Below, in pieces: positions 39,188-48,470 of a stretch of 64,000 bases of DNA (position 1 is its first letter; each line of letters starts with the position of its first letter). The position numbers and the translations under genes were made by a program. Below the pieces are notes generated by a model that was given only the letters and a program-made list of their open reading frames with translations, was not told the origin of the DNA and did no database searches. The stretch is from Alicyclobacillus tolerans. Lineage in GTDB: Bacteria > Bacillota > Bacilli > Alicyclobacillales > Alicyclobacillaceae. The stretch spans positions 35,064 to 99,063 of the forward strand of contig NZ_JAJFNK010000020.1 of assembly GCF_021739485.1 (NCBI RefSeq). The letters are read 5' to 3'.

Positions 39188-40129
39188 ATGATTAAGCGCA
39201 AAAAGATTTCCGTCATTGGCGCTGGATTCACTGGCGCCACCACCGCTCTGATGTTGGCCATGAAGGAACTGGGAGACATCGTATTGGTCGACATTCCGCA
39301 GCTAGAAAACCCAACAAAGGGCAAGGCGCTAGACATCCAGGAGGCCATGCCGGTTGTGGGCGCTGACGTGCACGTGATTGGAACAGCGAGTTACGAAGAC
39401 ACAGCGAACTCGGATCTGGTCATTATCACGGCTGGAATGGCCCGCAAACCCGGAATGAGCCGCGACGATTTGGTGACAACCAACGCCTCAATCGTCAAGT
39501 CTGTGACGGAGCAAGTGGTGAAGTTTTCACCCAATACCGTGCTCATCATCCTAAGCAACCCGGTCGACGCCATGACCTACGTGGCCTACAAGACCTCCGG
39601 CTTCCCGAAAAATCGCGTGATTGGCCAAGCCGGTGTGCTCGATACGGCGCGCTTCAACACATTCGTTGCAGACGAACTGAGCGTCTCGGTTGAAGAAGTG
39701 CGCGGTTTCGTTCTCGGGGTTCACGGCGACGACATGGTTCCGCTGGTTCGTTACTCGAACGTCGGAGGGGTGCCTATCGAGAAGCTGCTCCCGAAAGAAC
39801 GGATCGACGCCATTGTTGAACGTACGCGCAAAGGCGGCGGGGAAATCGTCAACTTGCTCGGAAACGGAAGTGCTTATTACGCTCCAGCAGCGTCTCTAAC
39901 CCAAATGGCGGAGGCTATCGTGAAAGACAAGCGTCGCCTGTTGCCAGCCATCGCGTATCTCGAAGGGGAATTTGGCTACCAAGACCTGTTCCTCGGGGTG
40001 CCAACGGTCTTGGGTGGAAACGGGATCGAACGGATTATTGAACTCGAACTGTTGCCAGAAGAGCGAGAAGCACTCGACAAATCGGCACAGTCCGTGCGCA
40101 ATGTCATCCAGGTCGTAAACAACAAGTAA
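39188..40129 (+). CDS. mdh: Malate dehydrogenase (LDH-like)
   Basis: It oxidises malate to oxaloacetate with NAD. It has 313 aa, an N-terminal Rossmann motif ([12 protein letters not shown]), [12 protein letters not shown] with the substrate arginines and [14 protein letters not shown] with the catalytic histidine. The start is ATG 39188 after AAGGAGG. A strong terminator follows. Confidence 0.96.
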   Translation: MIKRKKISVIGAGFTGATTALMLAMKELGDIVLVDIPQLENPTKGKALDIQEAMPVVGADVHVIGTASYEDTANSDLVIITAGMARKPGMSRDDLVTTNASIVKSVTEQVVKFSPNTVLIILSNPVDAMTYVAYKTSGFPKNRVIGQAGVLDTARFNTFVADELSVSVEEVRGFVLGVHGDDMVPLVRYSNVGGVPIEKLLPKERIDAIVERTRKGGGEIVNLLGNGSAYYAPAASLTQMAEAIVKDKRRLLPAIAYLEGEFGYQDLFLGVPTVLGGNGIERIIELELLPEEREALDKSAQSVRNVIQVVNNK

Positions 40130-40221
40130 GGTAAGGCAATTCGTGCAAGCTGCCGCCGTGGGCGGGAACGCAGCAAAAGGCATCACAAGAAACCATAAAA
40201 CCACGTAAAACTGTTTTCACG

Positions 40222-40252
40222 CAGCCGCCGGCATTTCCCGGCGGCTGTTTTT
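40222..40252 (+). terminator. Terminator after mdh
   Basis: CAGCCGCCGG pairs with CCGGCGGCTG, followed by TTTTTGC. Confidence 0.92.
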
Positions 40253-40258
40253 GCTGTG

Positions 40259-40267
40259 TGTTACAAT
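40259..40267 (+). promoter_or_regulatory. Extended -10 promoter of polA
   Basis: TGTTACAAT matches the extended -10 form, directly behind the mdh terminator and 39 bp before polA. Confidence 0.55.
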
Positions 40268-40306
40268 GGCTAAGGTGACAATAGCCATTCTGAAACGGGG
40301 TGCCGT

Positions 40307-42955
40307 ATGACTGAGCGTCCTACCAAATTGATGTTGATTGACGGCAACAGCATCACGTATCGGGCGTTTTTTGCATTGCCGCCGCTGTCGAATGCGCGCG
40401 GACAGTACACGAATGCTGTGTATGGCTTTACACAAATGTTGTTAAAAATGCTGCAGGACGAGCAGCCAACCCATATTGCCGTAGCGTTTGACGCGGGCAA
40501 ACAAACCTTTCGACACGACTATTATCAAGAATACAAGGGCACTCGCCAGAAGACCCCTGGAGAACTGTCGGAGCAGTTTCCACTGGTGCGAGAGGTCTTA
40601 GCTTCCTTTGGGATACCTGCACTCGAAGTGCCAAATTACGAAGCTGACGATATCATTGGCACCTTGTCCCGGCTGGCCGATGAACAAGGCATCTCCACAC
40701 TCATTGTGTCTGGCGACAAGGACCTGTTGCAACTGGTGTCGGACAATGTCCACGCCGTCCTCACACGCAGAGGAATCACGGAAGTGGACCATTACGACAA
40801 ACAGGCCGTATTTGACCGCTTCAGCCTGACCCCTAAGCAGATCATCGACTTAAAGTCTCTGATGGGAGATTCGTCAGATAACATTCCTGGAGTCCCGGGT
40901 GTCGGGGAAAAGACCGCCGTGAAACTGTTGCAGGCATACCCGACTCTGGAGAAGCTGCTAGAACACATTGATGAAGTTCCGGGCGCTAAATTGAAGGAAA
41001 AGTTGACCGAGCATCGGGACTTGGCAATTCTTTCGAAGAAACTTGCTACCATCTACCGCGAGGTTCCGCTCGATATCGACATTGAAAGTCTCAAATATGA
41101 TGGATATTCGACTGAACCGGTGCGAAAGGTGTTTGTACAGCTGGAATTCAAATCCCTGCTCGACAAAATTTCCGGGGAAATCGACAGTTCGACGGCAACA
41201 CCGGGTTCTCTCCCTTCCAACCGTTACACGGAGACCGAAGTCACGCATGTTGTCGATCGAGGGCAGTTGCAAGAACTGTGGAAAGAGTTGCAGGATCAAG
41301 TTGGAATCCTGCCAGATTTCGACCATACGGATTACCAAACTGCCAATTTGCTGGGCCTGGCTATCGGGAGCAAGCAACGGGCGTACTACGTTTCGTTTGC
41401 ACACGACATTGAAGTCAGTGACGTCCGGAACTTATGGACAGACGACTTTAGCAAAACCGTCTTTGATTTAAAGAGCCTTGTCGTCACTTTGGACGGGCAT
41501 GCGCAGAGTCTGAAGCCCGATAGCGACTGGTTTGATGCCATGATCGCCAGTTACTTGCTGAATCCGTCGGATGGTGAGGTAAATCTGATCGACATTGTTG
41601 AACGGGAACTGAACGTAACCCTAAGCCTGTCTAAACTTGGGCAACCCGGTCGGCAAGACGAACTGGCCAGGTTGGCCATGACCCTGCCGGAATTGAAAAA
41701 GTCGCTGAGCACTGCTTTGTCTGTTCAAGAGCTAGACGATTTGTACAATAAGGTGGAACTGCCTTTAACCTTTGTGCTTGCGAAAATGGAAGTGCTCGGA
41801 TTTCTGGTCAATGCCACTCGGTTAAAGGAATTCGGCGCAGAACTTCAGGCGAAAGTTAAACAATTGACTGAGGAGATTTACGCTTCGGCGGGCACTGAGT
41901 TCAACATCAATTCGCCCAAGCAGCTTGGGGAAGTTCTCTTCGACAAACTGGGTTTGCCCGCCATGAAAAAGACCAAAACGGGGTATTCAACCAGCGCAGA
42001 TGTGCTGGAAAAACTGGCGCCTTACCACGACATTGTGGCAAAGATCCTAGAGTTTCGCCAATTGGTTAAATTGGATTCGACTTATGTCGAAGGGTTGTTG
42101 AAAGTCATTCGACCCGAAACGGGGCGCGTACACACCTGTTTCCACCAGGCCTTAACGGCTACGGGGCGTTTGTCGAGCAGTGAGCCCAATCTGCAAAACA
42201 TCCCGATTCGGATGGAAGAAGGGCGAAAACTGCGTCAAACGTTTGAACCCACCTACCCGAATTGGGTCATTTTATCGGCGGATTACTCACAGATTGAACT
42301 GCGCATTCTTGCCCACTTATCCGGTGATGAAGCTCTTATCGATGCCTTCCGGAACGACATGGACATCCATACCCGGACCGCCGCAGATGTTTTCGAAGTT
42401 CCCCTTGATGAGGTAACGCCTCTGATGAGGCGTCAAGCCAAAGCGGTCAACTTCGGCATTGTTTACGGGATCAGCGACTATGGATTAGCCCAGAACTTAA
42501 ACATCACGCGCAAACAGGCAGCGGATTTTATTGAAGGGTATTTCGCAAAGTTTCCTGGAGTCGCGACTTACATGAAAGAGATTGTTGCCATTGCCAAGAA
42601 GCAGGGGTATGTGACCACCCTGTTAAATCGCCGCCGCTATTTGCCGGACATTCACAGCAGAAACTTCAATCTACGCAGTTTTGCGGAACGGACTGCAATG
42701 AATACACCCATCCAGGGAACTGCCGCGGACATTATTAAACTGGCTATGGTCCGCATCGATACTGCGCTAGCGGAGTCGGACCTGAAAGCTCGGATGCTGC
42801 TGCAGGTGCACGACGAATTGATTTTTGAATGTCCACAAGCAGAAACGGAAGTGCTGAGGAACCTTGTGGCGGAAAGCATGGAAAATGCTCTGACTCTAAA
42901 TGTTCCATTGAAAGTGGATATTCATGAGGGTACCACGTGGTATGACGCTAAATAA
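40307..42955 (+). CDS. polA: DNA polymerase I
   Basis: This repair and Okazaki-fragment polymerase has 882 aa. The 5'-3' exonuclease domain (1-~290) has MLIDGNSITYRAFFALP and GEKTAVKLLQ. The middle 3'-5' exonuclease-like domain lacks a clear DxE metal motif and is probably inactive, as in Bacillus and Geobacillus enzymes. The polymerase domain (~480-882) has LSADYSQIELRIL, RRQAKAVNFGIVYG and LQVHDELIFE. The start is ATG 40307. Confidence 0.96.
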   Translation: MTERPTKLMLIDGNSITYRAFFALPPLSNARGQYTNAVYGFTQMLLKMLQDEQPTHIAVAFDAGKQTFRHDYYQEYKGTRQKTPGELSEQFPLVREVLASFGIPALEVPNYEADDIIGTLSRLADEQGISTLIVSGDKDLLQLVSDNVHAVLTRRGITEVDHYDKQAVFDRFSLTPKQIIDLKSLMGDSSDNIPGVPGVGEKTAVKLLQAYPTLEKLLEHIDEVPGAKLKEKLTEHRDLAILSKKLATIYREVPLDIDIESLKYDGYSTEPVRKVFVQLEFKSLLDKISGEIDSSTATPGSLPSNRYTETEVTHVVDRGQLQELWKELQDQVGILPDFDHTDYQTANLLGLAIGSKQRAYYVSFAHDIEVSDVRNLWTDDFSKTVFDLKSLVVTLDGHAQSLKPDSDWFDAMIASYLLNPSDGEVNLIDIVERELNVTLSLSKLGQPGRQDELARLAMTLPELKKSLSTALSVQELDDLYNKVELPLTFVLAKMEVLGFLVNATRLKEFGAELQAKVKQLTEEIYASAGTEFNINSPKQLGEVLFDKLGLPAMKKTKTGYSTSADVLEKLAPYHDIVAKILEFRQLVKLDSTYVEGLLKVIRPETGRVHTCFHQALTATGRLSSSEPNLQNIPIRMEEGRKLRQTFEPTYPNWVILSADYSQIELRILAHLSGDEALIDAFRNDMDIHTRTAADVFEVPLDEVTPLMRRQAKAVNFGIVYGISDYGLAQNLNITRKQAADFIEGYFAKFPGVATYMKEIVAIAKKQGYVTTLLNRRRYLPDIHSRNFNLRSFAERTAMNTPIQGTAADIIKLAMVRIDTALAESDLKARMLLQVHDELIFECPQAETEVLRNLVAESMENALTLNVPLKVDIHEGTTWYDAK

Positions 42956-43053
42956 GCAGGCGGCAAACCCTGCACCCGGAAAAAGCGACAAAAACGTCAA
43001 TCGCGAAATGTCCTGCTGGAGGCTTGTGAAAACTTGGAGGAGGTATCACAGGT

Positions 43054-43902
43054 TTGCCGGAACTACCGGAAGTCGAAAATGTTCGTAGGAGTCTAGAAGC
43101 TCTCGTTGTGGGAAGAACCATTGCGCAGGTGGAGGTTCGGTTGCCGAGGATTGTCCGCACTCCCGGAGACACCCGCAGATTCGAAGCAGAATTGGCCGGG
43201 GCGACCATCCAGCGCGTAGACCGTCGCGGCAAATATTTATTGTTTTCTATGCCGCCGTTGACGCTGGTCTCACACTTGCGTATGGAGGGTCAGTACCGCC
43301 TGGTTGAGCAAACAGAACCGGTAGAGCCGCACACCCATGTTTTTTTTCGTTTCACCGATGGCACTGAACTTCGATACCGGGATGTCCGTCAATTTGGCAC
43401 AATGGACCTCGTTTCGCAAGCCGGGCCGTGGCCTGAAGGCCTTGAAAAATTAGGTCCAGAGCCGTTCGACCCCGACTTGAATGAACAAACTCTCTATGCA
43501 CGAATTCATTCTCGCACCGCTCCCATCAAAGCTGTCTTGTTGGATCAGACATGCTTGGCCGGTTTAGGGAATATCTATGTAGATGAAGCGTTGTATGAAG
43601 CTGGGATTCATCCAGAAACGCATGCGAACCGAATCACGCGTGTCAAAGTGAAACTCTTGCTTGCTGCCATTCGAGACATTTTGCAGCGAGCCATCGACGC
43701 GGGCGGGTCCTCTGTCAAATCGTATGTCAATGGCTATGGCAGGCACGGCGGATTTCAAATTGAGCTGAATGTTTATTCAAGAGATGGCGAAGCTTGCAGG
43801 CGCTGCGGGACTCCCATTGAGAAACTAAAGGTGGCTGGCCGTGGGACTCACGTGTGCCCACATTGTCAAAAGCGCGAGAGGACAAGGAGGCGGGGTGCGT
43901 GA
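43054..43902 (+). CDS. mutM: Formamidopyrimidine-DNA glycosylase
   Basis: It removes 8-oxoguanine and related lesions. The mature N-terminus is the catalytic PELPEVE (Pro after the initiator, Glu next). An NGYGRHGG part lies near residue 228 and a four-cysteine zinc finger at ~248-268 (CRRCG ... CPHCQ). It has 282 aa and starts at TTG 43054 after GGAGGAGG. Its stop overlaps the coaE start. Confidence 0.95.
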   Translation: MPELPEVENVRRSLEALVVGRTIAQVEVRLPRIVRTPGDTRRFEAELAGATIQRVDRRGKYLLFSMPPLTLVSHLRMEGQYRLVEQTEPVEPHTHVFFRFTDGTELRYRDVRQFGTMDLVSQAGPWPEGLEKLGPEPFDPDLNEQTLYARIHSRTAPIKAVLLDQTCLAGLGNIYVDEALYEAGIHPETHANRITRVKVKLLLAAIRDILQRAIDAGGSSVKSYVNGYGRHGGFQIELNVYSRDGEACRRCGTPIEKLKVAGRGTHVCPHCQKRERTRRRGA

Positions 43903-44507
43903 TTGTCGGTCTGACGGGAGGCATTGCAACGGGTAAAAGCACAGTCACAAACATGCTCCGCGAACTGGATGCCTACGTCGTGGATGCGGATGAATGGGCC
44001 CGCAGGGTCGTCGAACCTGGGGCCGAAGCGCTGACGGAGATTGCGCAGGAATTCGGTGAAACGGTCTTGAATCCAGACGGAACGCTCAATCGCGCAGCCC
44101 TTGGCGAGGTGGTGTTTACCGACGTTTCTGCCCGTCAACGTCTCAACGCGATCACGCATCCAAGAATACGCAACGGCATGCTCCAAGAAACGATGGAGTT
44201 TGTGAAAAGCAGCCCAAACATGCCCATTGTATGGGATGTGCCGCTGCTGTTTGAAGGGGAAACCAAAAACTTAGTCGATCTCACCGTACTCGTGTACGCA
44301 ACCCCGCAGTTGCAACTCACCCGGCTCATGGAGCGAAACGGGTATAGTTTAAAAGAGGCCAAAGCGCGTATTGCAGCACAAATGCCGATTGACGAGAAAC
44401 GCCAATTCGCCGATTACATCATCGACAATAGCGGCACTCAGTCAGAAACAAAGGAGCAGGTACAAAAGTTATGGACAACGCTTCTCGACCGCGCGAGACA
44501 GGGTTAG
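43899..44507 (+). CDS. coaE: Dephospho-CoA kinase
   Basis: It catalyses the last step of coenzyme A synthesis. The P-loop GLTGGIATGKST lies at residues 4-15, followed by DADEWARRVVEPG and THPRIR. The start is GTG 43899 (GTGA overlap with mutM), 8 nt after AAGGAGG. It has 202 aa and overlaps the lytic transglycosylase gene downstream. Confidence 0.94.
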   Translation: MIVGLTGGIATGKSTVTNMLRELDAYVVDADEWARRVVEPGAEALTEIAQEFGETVLNPDGTLNRAALGEVVFTDVSARQRLNAITHPRIRNGMLQETMEFVKSSPNMPIVWDVPLLFEGETKNLVDLTVLVYATPQLQLTRLMERNGYSLKEAKARIAAQMPIDEKRQFADYIIDNSGTQSETKEQVQKLWTTLLDRARQG

Positions 44508-45124
44508 GCATTCTCCTGCGCAGCAAGAGAATTGTTGTCAGCGTGGTGTTGCTCATATGTGTCGTTACTTTGATTACATCCAACCAGTTTTGGCGTTGGA
44601 TGTATCCCATAGGTTACCAGCCGACGATTCAACAGGCTGCTTCATTAACCCATATCGATCCGTTGCTCGTTGCCAGTGTCATCCGCGTCGAAAGTAAATT
44701 TCACACCCACGATGTCTCCCACGCAGGGGCAATTGGCCTCATGCAGCTCATGCCAGACACCGCCGTGTGGATTGTGACACAGATGAATAAAACGGGAGAA
44801 GCGCAACGGATGCAGATTACAGGACACACTGCCTCTGAGCTCTCCGTTCCGAACATCAACATTCAGATTGGCACCTGGTACATCCGCTACCTTATTGAGC
44901 GCTTTAACGGCAATGAAGTTGCAGCAATTGCTGCTTACAACGGAGGGCCGAAACGCGTCGGTCAGTGGCTTGCCCAAGGCGTATGGAACGGCCAACTCAA
45001 CACCATATCGGACATCCCGGTGGGAGAGACAAGGCACTTTGTCGATCGCGTCTTTTACAACTACGACCTATACAAACGAATCTACGGCAGAGACGCTGCA
45101 TGGCAACAGAGAAACGTACCATAA
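44471..45124 (+). CDS. Membrane-anchored lytic transglycosylase (SLT domain)
   Basis: The 217-aa protein has one membrane helix (about residues 20-37) and an extracellular SLT domain: catalytic Glu74 in VIRVESKFH, GAIGLMQLMPDTA and AAIAAYNGGPKRV. It cleaves peptidoglycan glycan strands. The start is ATG 44471 within the end of coaE, so it is the last gene of the polA-side operon. A similar gene follows coaE in several Bacillales. Confidence 0.9.
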   Translation: MDNASRPRETGLGILLRSKRIVVSVVLLICVVTLITSNQFWRWMYPIGYQPTIQQAASLTHIDPLLVASVIRVESKFHTHDVSHAGAIGLMQLMPDTAVWIVTQMNKTGEAQRMQITGHTASELSVPNINIQIGTWYIRYLIERFNGNEVAAIAAYNGGPKRVGQWLAQGVWNGQLNTISDIPVGETRHFVDRVFYNYDLYKRIYGRDAAWQQRNVP

Positions 45125-45244
45125 GGCCTCAGCCGTCATACCCTGGGGGGGACCCGCGGCTGATGCCGTGTTGGTTATCAGAGGCGGCAACCTAAGGGCT
45201 TTGTTACTAGAAAAAATTGGCGCGTAGATTTTTTTCGGTTGTAG

Positions 45245-45273
45245 TTGACATGGGTAGACACGGCTCGTATAAT
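45245..45273 (+). promoter_or_regulatory. Consensus sigma-A promoter of the tRNA-Leu gene
   Basis: TTGACA and TATAAT are both perfect with a 17-bp spacer. The tRNA starts about 100 bp downstream. Confidence 0.9.
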
Positions 45274-45379
45274 GTTCTTTGTCGGCTCGCTTGGTAGGCC
45301 TCGTACCAACTGCACGAAATGAGTAGAGTTTCCGTGAGTTTCCGTACCGAAGTCGATAAGAGCAACATGCGTTAGGCAT

Positions 45380-45462
45380 GTCGGGGTGGCGGAATTGGCA
45401 GACGCGCACGTTTGAGGGGCGTGTGGGCAACCGTACGGGTTCAAGTCCCGTCCTCGACACCA
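45380..45462 (+). tRNA. tRNA-Leu, anticodon GAG
   Basis: The acceptor strands GTCGGGG and CCTCGAC pair, and CCA is encoded at 45460-45462. The anticodon loop TTGAGGG gives GAG at 45414-45416. A long variable arm (about GTGGGCAACCGTAC) identifies a class II tRNA. The T loop is GGTTCAAGTCC. Confidence 0.95.
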
Positions 45463-45483
45463 AAAAAGTTGCAAAAAAGCTTA

Positions 45484-45535
45484 ACAGGACAAGGGTTTTC
45501 CGGATTCGACCGCGAAAACCCTTGTCCTGTTTTTT
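45484..45535 (+). terminator. Strong terminator after tRNA-Leu
   Basis: ACAGGACAAGGGTTTTC pairs with GAAAACCCTTGTCCTGT, followed by TTTTTT. It isolates the tRNA from the recombinase island. Confidence 0.95.
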
Positions 45536-45587
45536 GGAGCAAAAATGATGGGGTCTGTTACATTGATGTGCGCGGTGGAAGGCATAA

Positions 45588-45623
45588 AGACGTGTGCGGC
45601 TGACCCTCCGTTTGCACACGTCT
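45588..45623 (+). repeat. Inverted repeat before the first tyrosine recombinase
   Basis: AGACGTGTGC and GCACACGTCT are perfect 10-bp arms separated by 16 bp. With no T run this is more likely a protein-binding or recombination site than a terminator. Confidence 0.6.
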
Positions 45624-45639
45624 AATTTTGAAAGGACGT

Positions 45640-46623
45640 ATGCAGATGTATCGTGTGCAACTGAGCCGACGCCGCAACAATCAACTGGATGGACCAAAAA
45701 TGCTGGAGCAACCGGAGACCGGAGTGAGCTTGGAGGAAGCCTCGCGAATGTTTTTGCGCGAGCACCGGCATTTAGCCGCCCATACGCAACGCTTTCATCG
45801 CGAAAACCTCACGTCGCTTGCACGAATTTTGGCCCTCCAAGGCAAGGTCATTTTGGACTGCAGGGAGTTGACCGCCTCCCTTCTTAAACACCATTATTTG
45901 TACTACATGATGGACGACTTGCACCTGAAGCCCAACACCATCAACGGGCGCATTCGAACGGTTCGTCAATTGATCGCGTTTTTGCACCAGGAAGGGTACT
46001 TACTTCGGGATTATGGGGTGGACGTGCCGATGGTGAAAGGGGATAAAGTGATTATCCAGGCGTTTAGCGAAGAACAGGTGAAGCGACTTTTAGAGCAGCC
46101 GGATAAGCAGACGTTTACCGGGCTTCGCGATTACACCCTCATGATGTTGCTGCTTGAGACCGGAGTTCGGATTTCTGAGTGTATCGGAATTGCGCTGCGT
46201 GATGTGCATTTGAAGGAAGGGAACATCGTGGTTTGCGGTAAAGGTTCCAAACATCGCACTGTGCCCATTCAAAGCAAAATGATTAAAGTGCTAAGAACCT
46301 ACTTGGCGGAACGCGGTGCGGTCATGAGTGATGCACTTTTTGTCACGATTGATGGCACCGCGATTCAAAAGCGATCCGTGCAGGAAATTATCGGTCGATA
46401 TGGAGAAACTGCACGGATTGACGATGTGCGGGTTTCACCGCACACCTTCCGTCACACGTTCGCAAAATTCTATATTTTGGCCGGCGGGGACATCTTTAGC
46501 TTACAAAAGATTTTAGGGCACTCCACCCTTGATACCGTGCGCATTTATGTGGAGATGTTCACAAGCGATGTCCAGCAGCAGCATTCGAAGTTCAGCTTTG
46601 TAGAACATCGTCTGTCCCGCTAA
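45640..46623 (+). CDS. Tyrosine recombinase, first of two paralogues
   Basis: The 327-aa XerC/D-like protein has an N-terminal SAM-like core-binding domain (~25-130, with NTINGRIRTVRQL) and a complete catalytic domain: R177 in ETGVRISE, a lysine in CGKGSKHR, H268 and R271 in SPHTFRHTF, H294 in LGHST and the nucleophile Y303 in RIYVEM. The start is ATG 45640 after GAAAGG. It is about 180 bp beyond the tRNA-Leu gene and flanked by inverted repeats on both sides. Its C-terminus closely resembles the next recombinase (VRVSPHTFRH shared). tRNA-associated integration is a common role of such enzymes, but no att repeat was found. Confidence 0.93.
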   Translation: MQMYRVQLSRRRNNQLDGPKMLEQPETGVSLEEASRMFLREHRHLAAHTQRFHRENLTSLARILALQGKVILDCRELTASLLKHHYLYYMMDDLHLKPNTINGRIRTVRQLIAFLHQEGYLLRDYGVDVPMVKGDKVIIQAFSEEQVKRLLEQPDKQTFTGLRDYTLMMLLLETGVRISECIGIALRDVHLKEGNIVVCGKGSKHRTVPIQSKMIKVLRTYLAERGAVMSDALFVTIDGTAIQKRSVQEIIGRYGETARIDDVRVSPHTFRHTFAKFYILAGGDIFSLQKILGHSTLDTVRIYVEMFTSDVQQQHSKFSFVEHRLSR

Positions 46624-46633
46624 GGGGAGAACA

Positions 46634-46678
46634 TGCACAGTATCACTTGACACGTCCAACGTGTGGTGGTACTGTGCA
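46634..46678 (+). repeat. Long imperfect inverted repeat after the first recombinase
   Basis: TGCACAGTA pairs with TACTGTGCA at the base and ACACGT with ACGTGT near the loop, with a two-base bulge. It shares the ACACGTC heptamer with the repeat at 45588-45623. Confidence 0.65.
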
Positions 46679-46921
46679 ATTATCGATGATGCGTTATCCT
46701 CTTTGTCGTCGACTGTATTCGACCGAATACTGTGCCAGCTCTTTCTTGGAGTAGGCAGTTTTTTCCCACCGTAAGGTGAGATCTCCCCAGTAAATTGACC
46801 TAGTCAATTTTTTTCAGACAGTTCCCAAACGATTGGTGTTTGTACACGGTACGCCGAGTTTATTCATAAATTGGTTGAATCGCACCCATTTGAACGTATG
46901 TATGGGAAAGATTCTAAATGT

Positions 46922-46960
46922 AGTCAGGATTTTCCAAGTGTCTTGGAAGCCTGACTTTTT
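46922..46960 (+). terminator. Terminator between the two tyrosine recombinases
   Basis: AGTCAGG/CCTGACT and TTCCAAG/CTTGGAA form a stem followed by TTTTTG. The rest of the 46624-47080 gap holds the upstream inverted repeat, an AATTGACCTAGTCAATT palindrome near 46790-46810, and no gene I can support. Confidence 0.8.
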
Positions 46961-47080
46961 GTTGTCGCGCGTATGCGCCCCCATCCCAACCTAGAAAGGA
47001 GCGATCGGACCGTAGTTTCATTCTCATCGTCTCGTCTACTCAACCTCGATGCACAGAGGTGTTTATAGGAGGTTTTTTTC

Positions 47081-48025
47081 TTGAGAAGAACCAATCGTTT
47101 AGAGGATCAGCAAGTCGTCGGTCTGCAGCAAATCAGCACTGCCATCACGCTTGGCGAGGCCATCAAGGTCTATGAGAAACATTTGCAGCGGCGCAATGTG
47201 TCTTCCTATACACTCCAACATGAAATGGATAACTTGCGGGCTGTTGTGAAAAGGATGCCAAAAGATACTCTCCTTCTCGACATTTCAACTGAGGATCTCG
47301 AAAAGCAAGTCTTTGACGAGATGCGTCAAAAGCTGAAGGCCGTGACCATCAATGGACGGATTAAAACTGTACGCCGACTCTTTAAAGTGTGTATGGAACT
47401 GAATTTGTGTTCGGTGAATGTGGCGAACCAGTTGACAAAGGTGATTGAGCACCCTCAAAGTTTTCCGAGTTTGACGCTAGAGCAGTTCAAAAAGATTTTA
47501 TCTGTAATTGATATGCACACCTTTACGGGACTACGCGATGCGGTCATGATTTCGACCATGTACGATACGGCTTTACGGCTTCGTGAAACCCTCAGCCTTG
47601 AGGTCAGCCAGGTCGATCTCGATCAACGATTTTTTCGCAAAGTTCCGGGGAAAAATGGAAAAATCGAGGATATACCCTTTTCTAGAAAACTGGCAGGACT
47701 CTTGAAAAAATACCTTGATGTCCGAGGGGAATTCTCCACCACCGCCCTATTTGTCACCCTCGATGGGAAACCCATTCAACGTCGCACGGTACAAGACCGC
47801 ATCCATAACTTAGGGAAACTGGCTGGAATCGAAGGGGTTCGGGTTTCGCCGCACACGTTTCGTCACTCCCTGGCCAGAGAATGGGTTCTCAATGGTGGAG
47901 ATCCGTACGTTCTGCAGCGAGTGATGCGTCACTCGAATATGGACATGGTCCGGCGATACATTCATCTCTGGGGATCTGAAATTCAGGAGCAACATGATAA
48001 ATTTTCCCCCCTAGAAAACCTGTAG
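47081..48025 (+). CDS. Tyrosine recombinase, second of two paralogues
   Basis: The 314-aa recombinase is a diverged copy of its neighbour (TINGRIKTVRRLF; HTFTGLRD; VRVSPHTFRH). Catalytic residues are present: R166 in TALRLRE, a Lys in PGKNGK, H258 and R261, the RHSN histidine near 284 and a tyrosine near 293 (RRYIHLW). The start is TTG 47081 after AGGAGG. Small genes follow within 5 nt, so it heads an operon running into the serine recombinases. Confidence 0.92.
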   Translation: MRRTNRLEDQQVVGLQQISTAITLGEAIKVYEKHLQRRNVSSYTLQHEMDNLRAVVKRMPKDTLLLDISTEDLEKQVFDEMRQKLKAVTINGRIKTVRRLFKVCMELNLCSVNVANQLTKVIEHPQSFPSLTLEQFKKILSVIDMHTFTGLRDAVMISTMYDTALRLRETLSLEVSQVDLDQRFFRKVPGKNGKIEDIPFSRKLAGLLKKYLDVRGEFSTTALFVTLDGKPIQRRTVQDRIHNLGKLAGIEGVRVSPHTFRHSLAREWVLNGGDPYVLQRVMRHSNMDMVRRYIHLWGSEIQEQHDKFSPLENL

Positions 48026-48029
48026 GCCG

Positions 48030-48236
48030 GTGGCACGAAAATCAACACCCACGGAGAAAGATGTGGACCCTGCTGTCGTTTATCGACGCATGCAAGCGAC
48101 CGTCCATTTGATTTTGGCTCAATTACAAGAGGAGTCGCCGCTTGTGGGTCTCGCCGTCTTACAAGAATACGAGGCACTTTTGCAGGAGGTATTTCGTAAT
48201 GAATTCAAGGACCCAAAAAATCATGGAAGAATATAA
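48030..48236 (+). CDS. Small protein 1 of the recombinase operon (68 aa)
   Basis: It starts at GTG 48030, four nt after the recombinase stop, with only a weak ribosome site, so it would depend on coupling. It is predicted to be helical (VVYRRMQATVHLILAQLQEE) with no known motif. Small helper proteins encoded next to recombinases are often directionality factors, but nothing here proves that. Confidence 0.55.
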   Translation: MARKSTPTEKDVDPAVVYRRMQATVHLILAQLQEESPLVGLAVLQEYEALLQEVFRNEFKDPKNHGRI

Positions 48237-48360
48237 GATTCCAGGTTATGAAATCGGGAGAAAAGTGTATGCAATTCAACCTGGAGACGAATACGTTCAA
48301 CTTACCCTTGGACTGTTGGAGCCACCCATCGAGAGTCCTGAGACGGACGACGAGAACTAA
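48199..48360 (+). CDS. Small protein 2 of the recombinase operon (53 aa)
   Basis: It starts at ATG 48199, 9 nt after AGGAGG, and overlaps the previous gene by 38 bp in another frame. The sequence (KIPGYEIGRKVYAIQPGDEY... ending in acidic residues) matches no family I know. The clear ribosome site favours expression. Confidence 0.55.
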   Translation: MNSRTQKIMEEYKIPGYEIGRKVYAIQPGDEYVQLTLGLLEPPIESPETDDEN

Positions 48361-48470
48361 TCGACGCTACGGACCTGTCGAGTAGAGTGGCAAAGGGAAA
48401 GTTTTAACCTCCATGTACTTTGTCCATCCTGTAACGAGATGATCTGGTTTTGTTGCAGGAGGACAATGGC

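Noticed and set aside
45128..45166. Hairpin TCAGCCG/CGGCTGA after the lytic transglycosylase gene as terminator
   Set aside because: No T run follows on the + strand and the loop is long.
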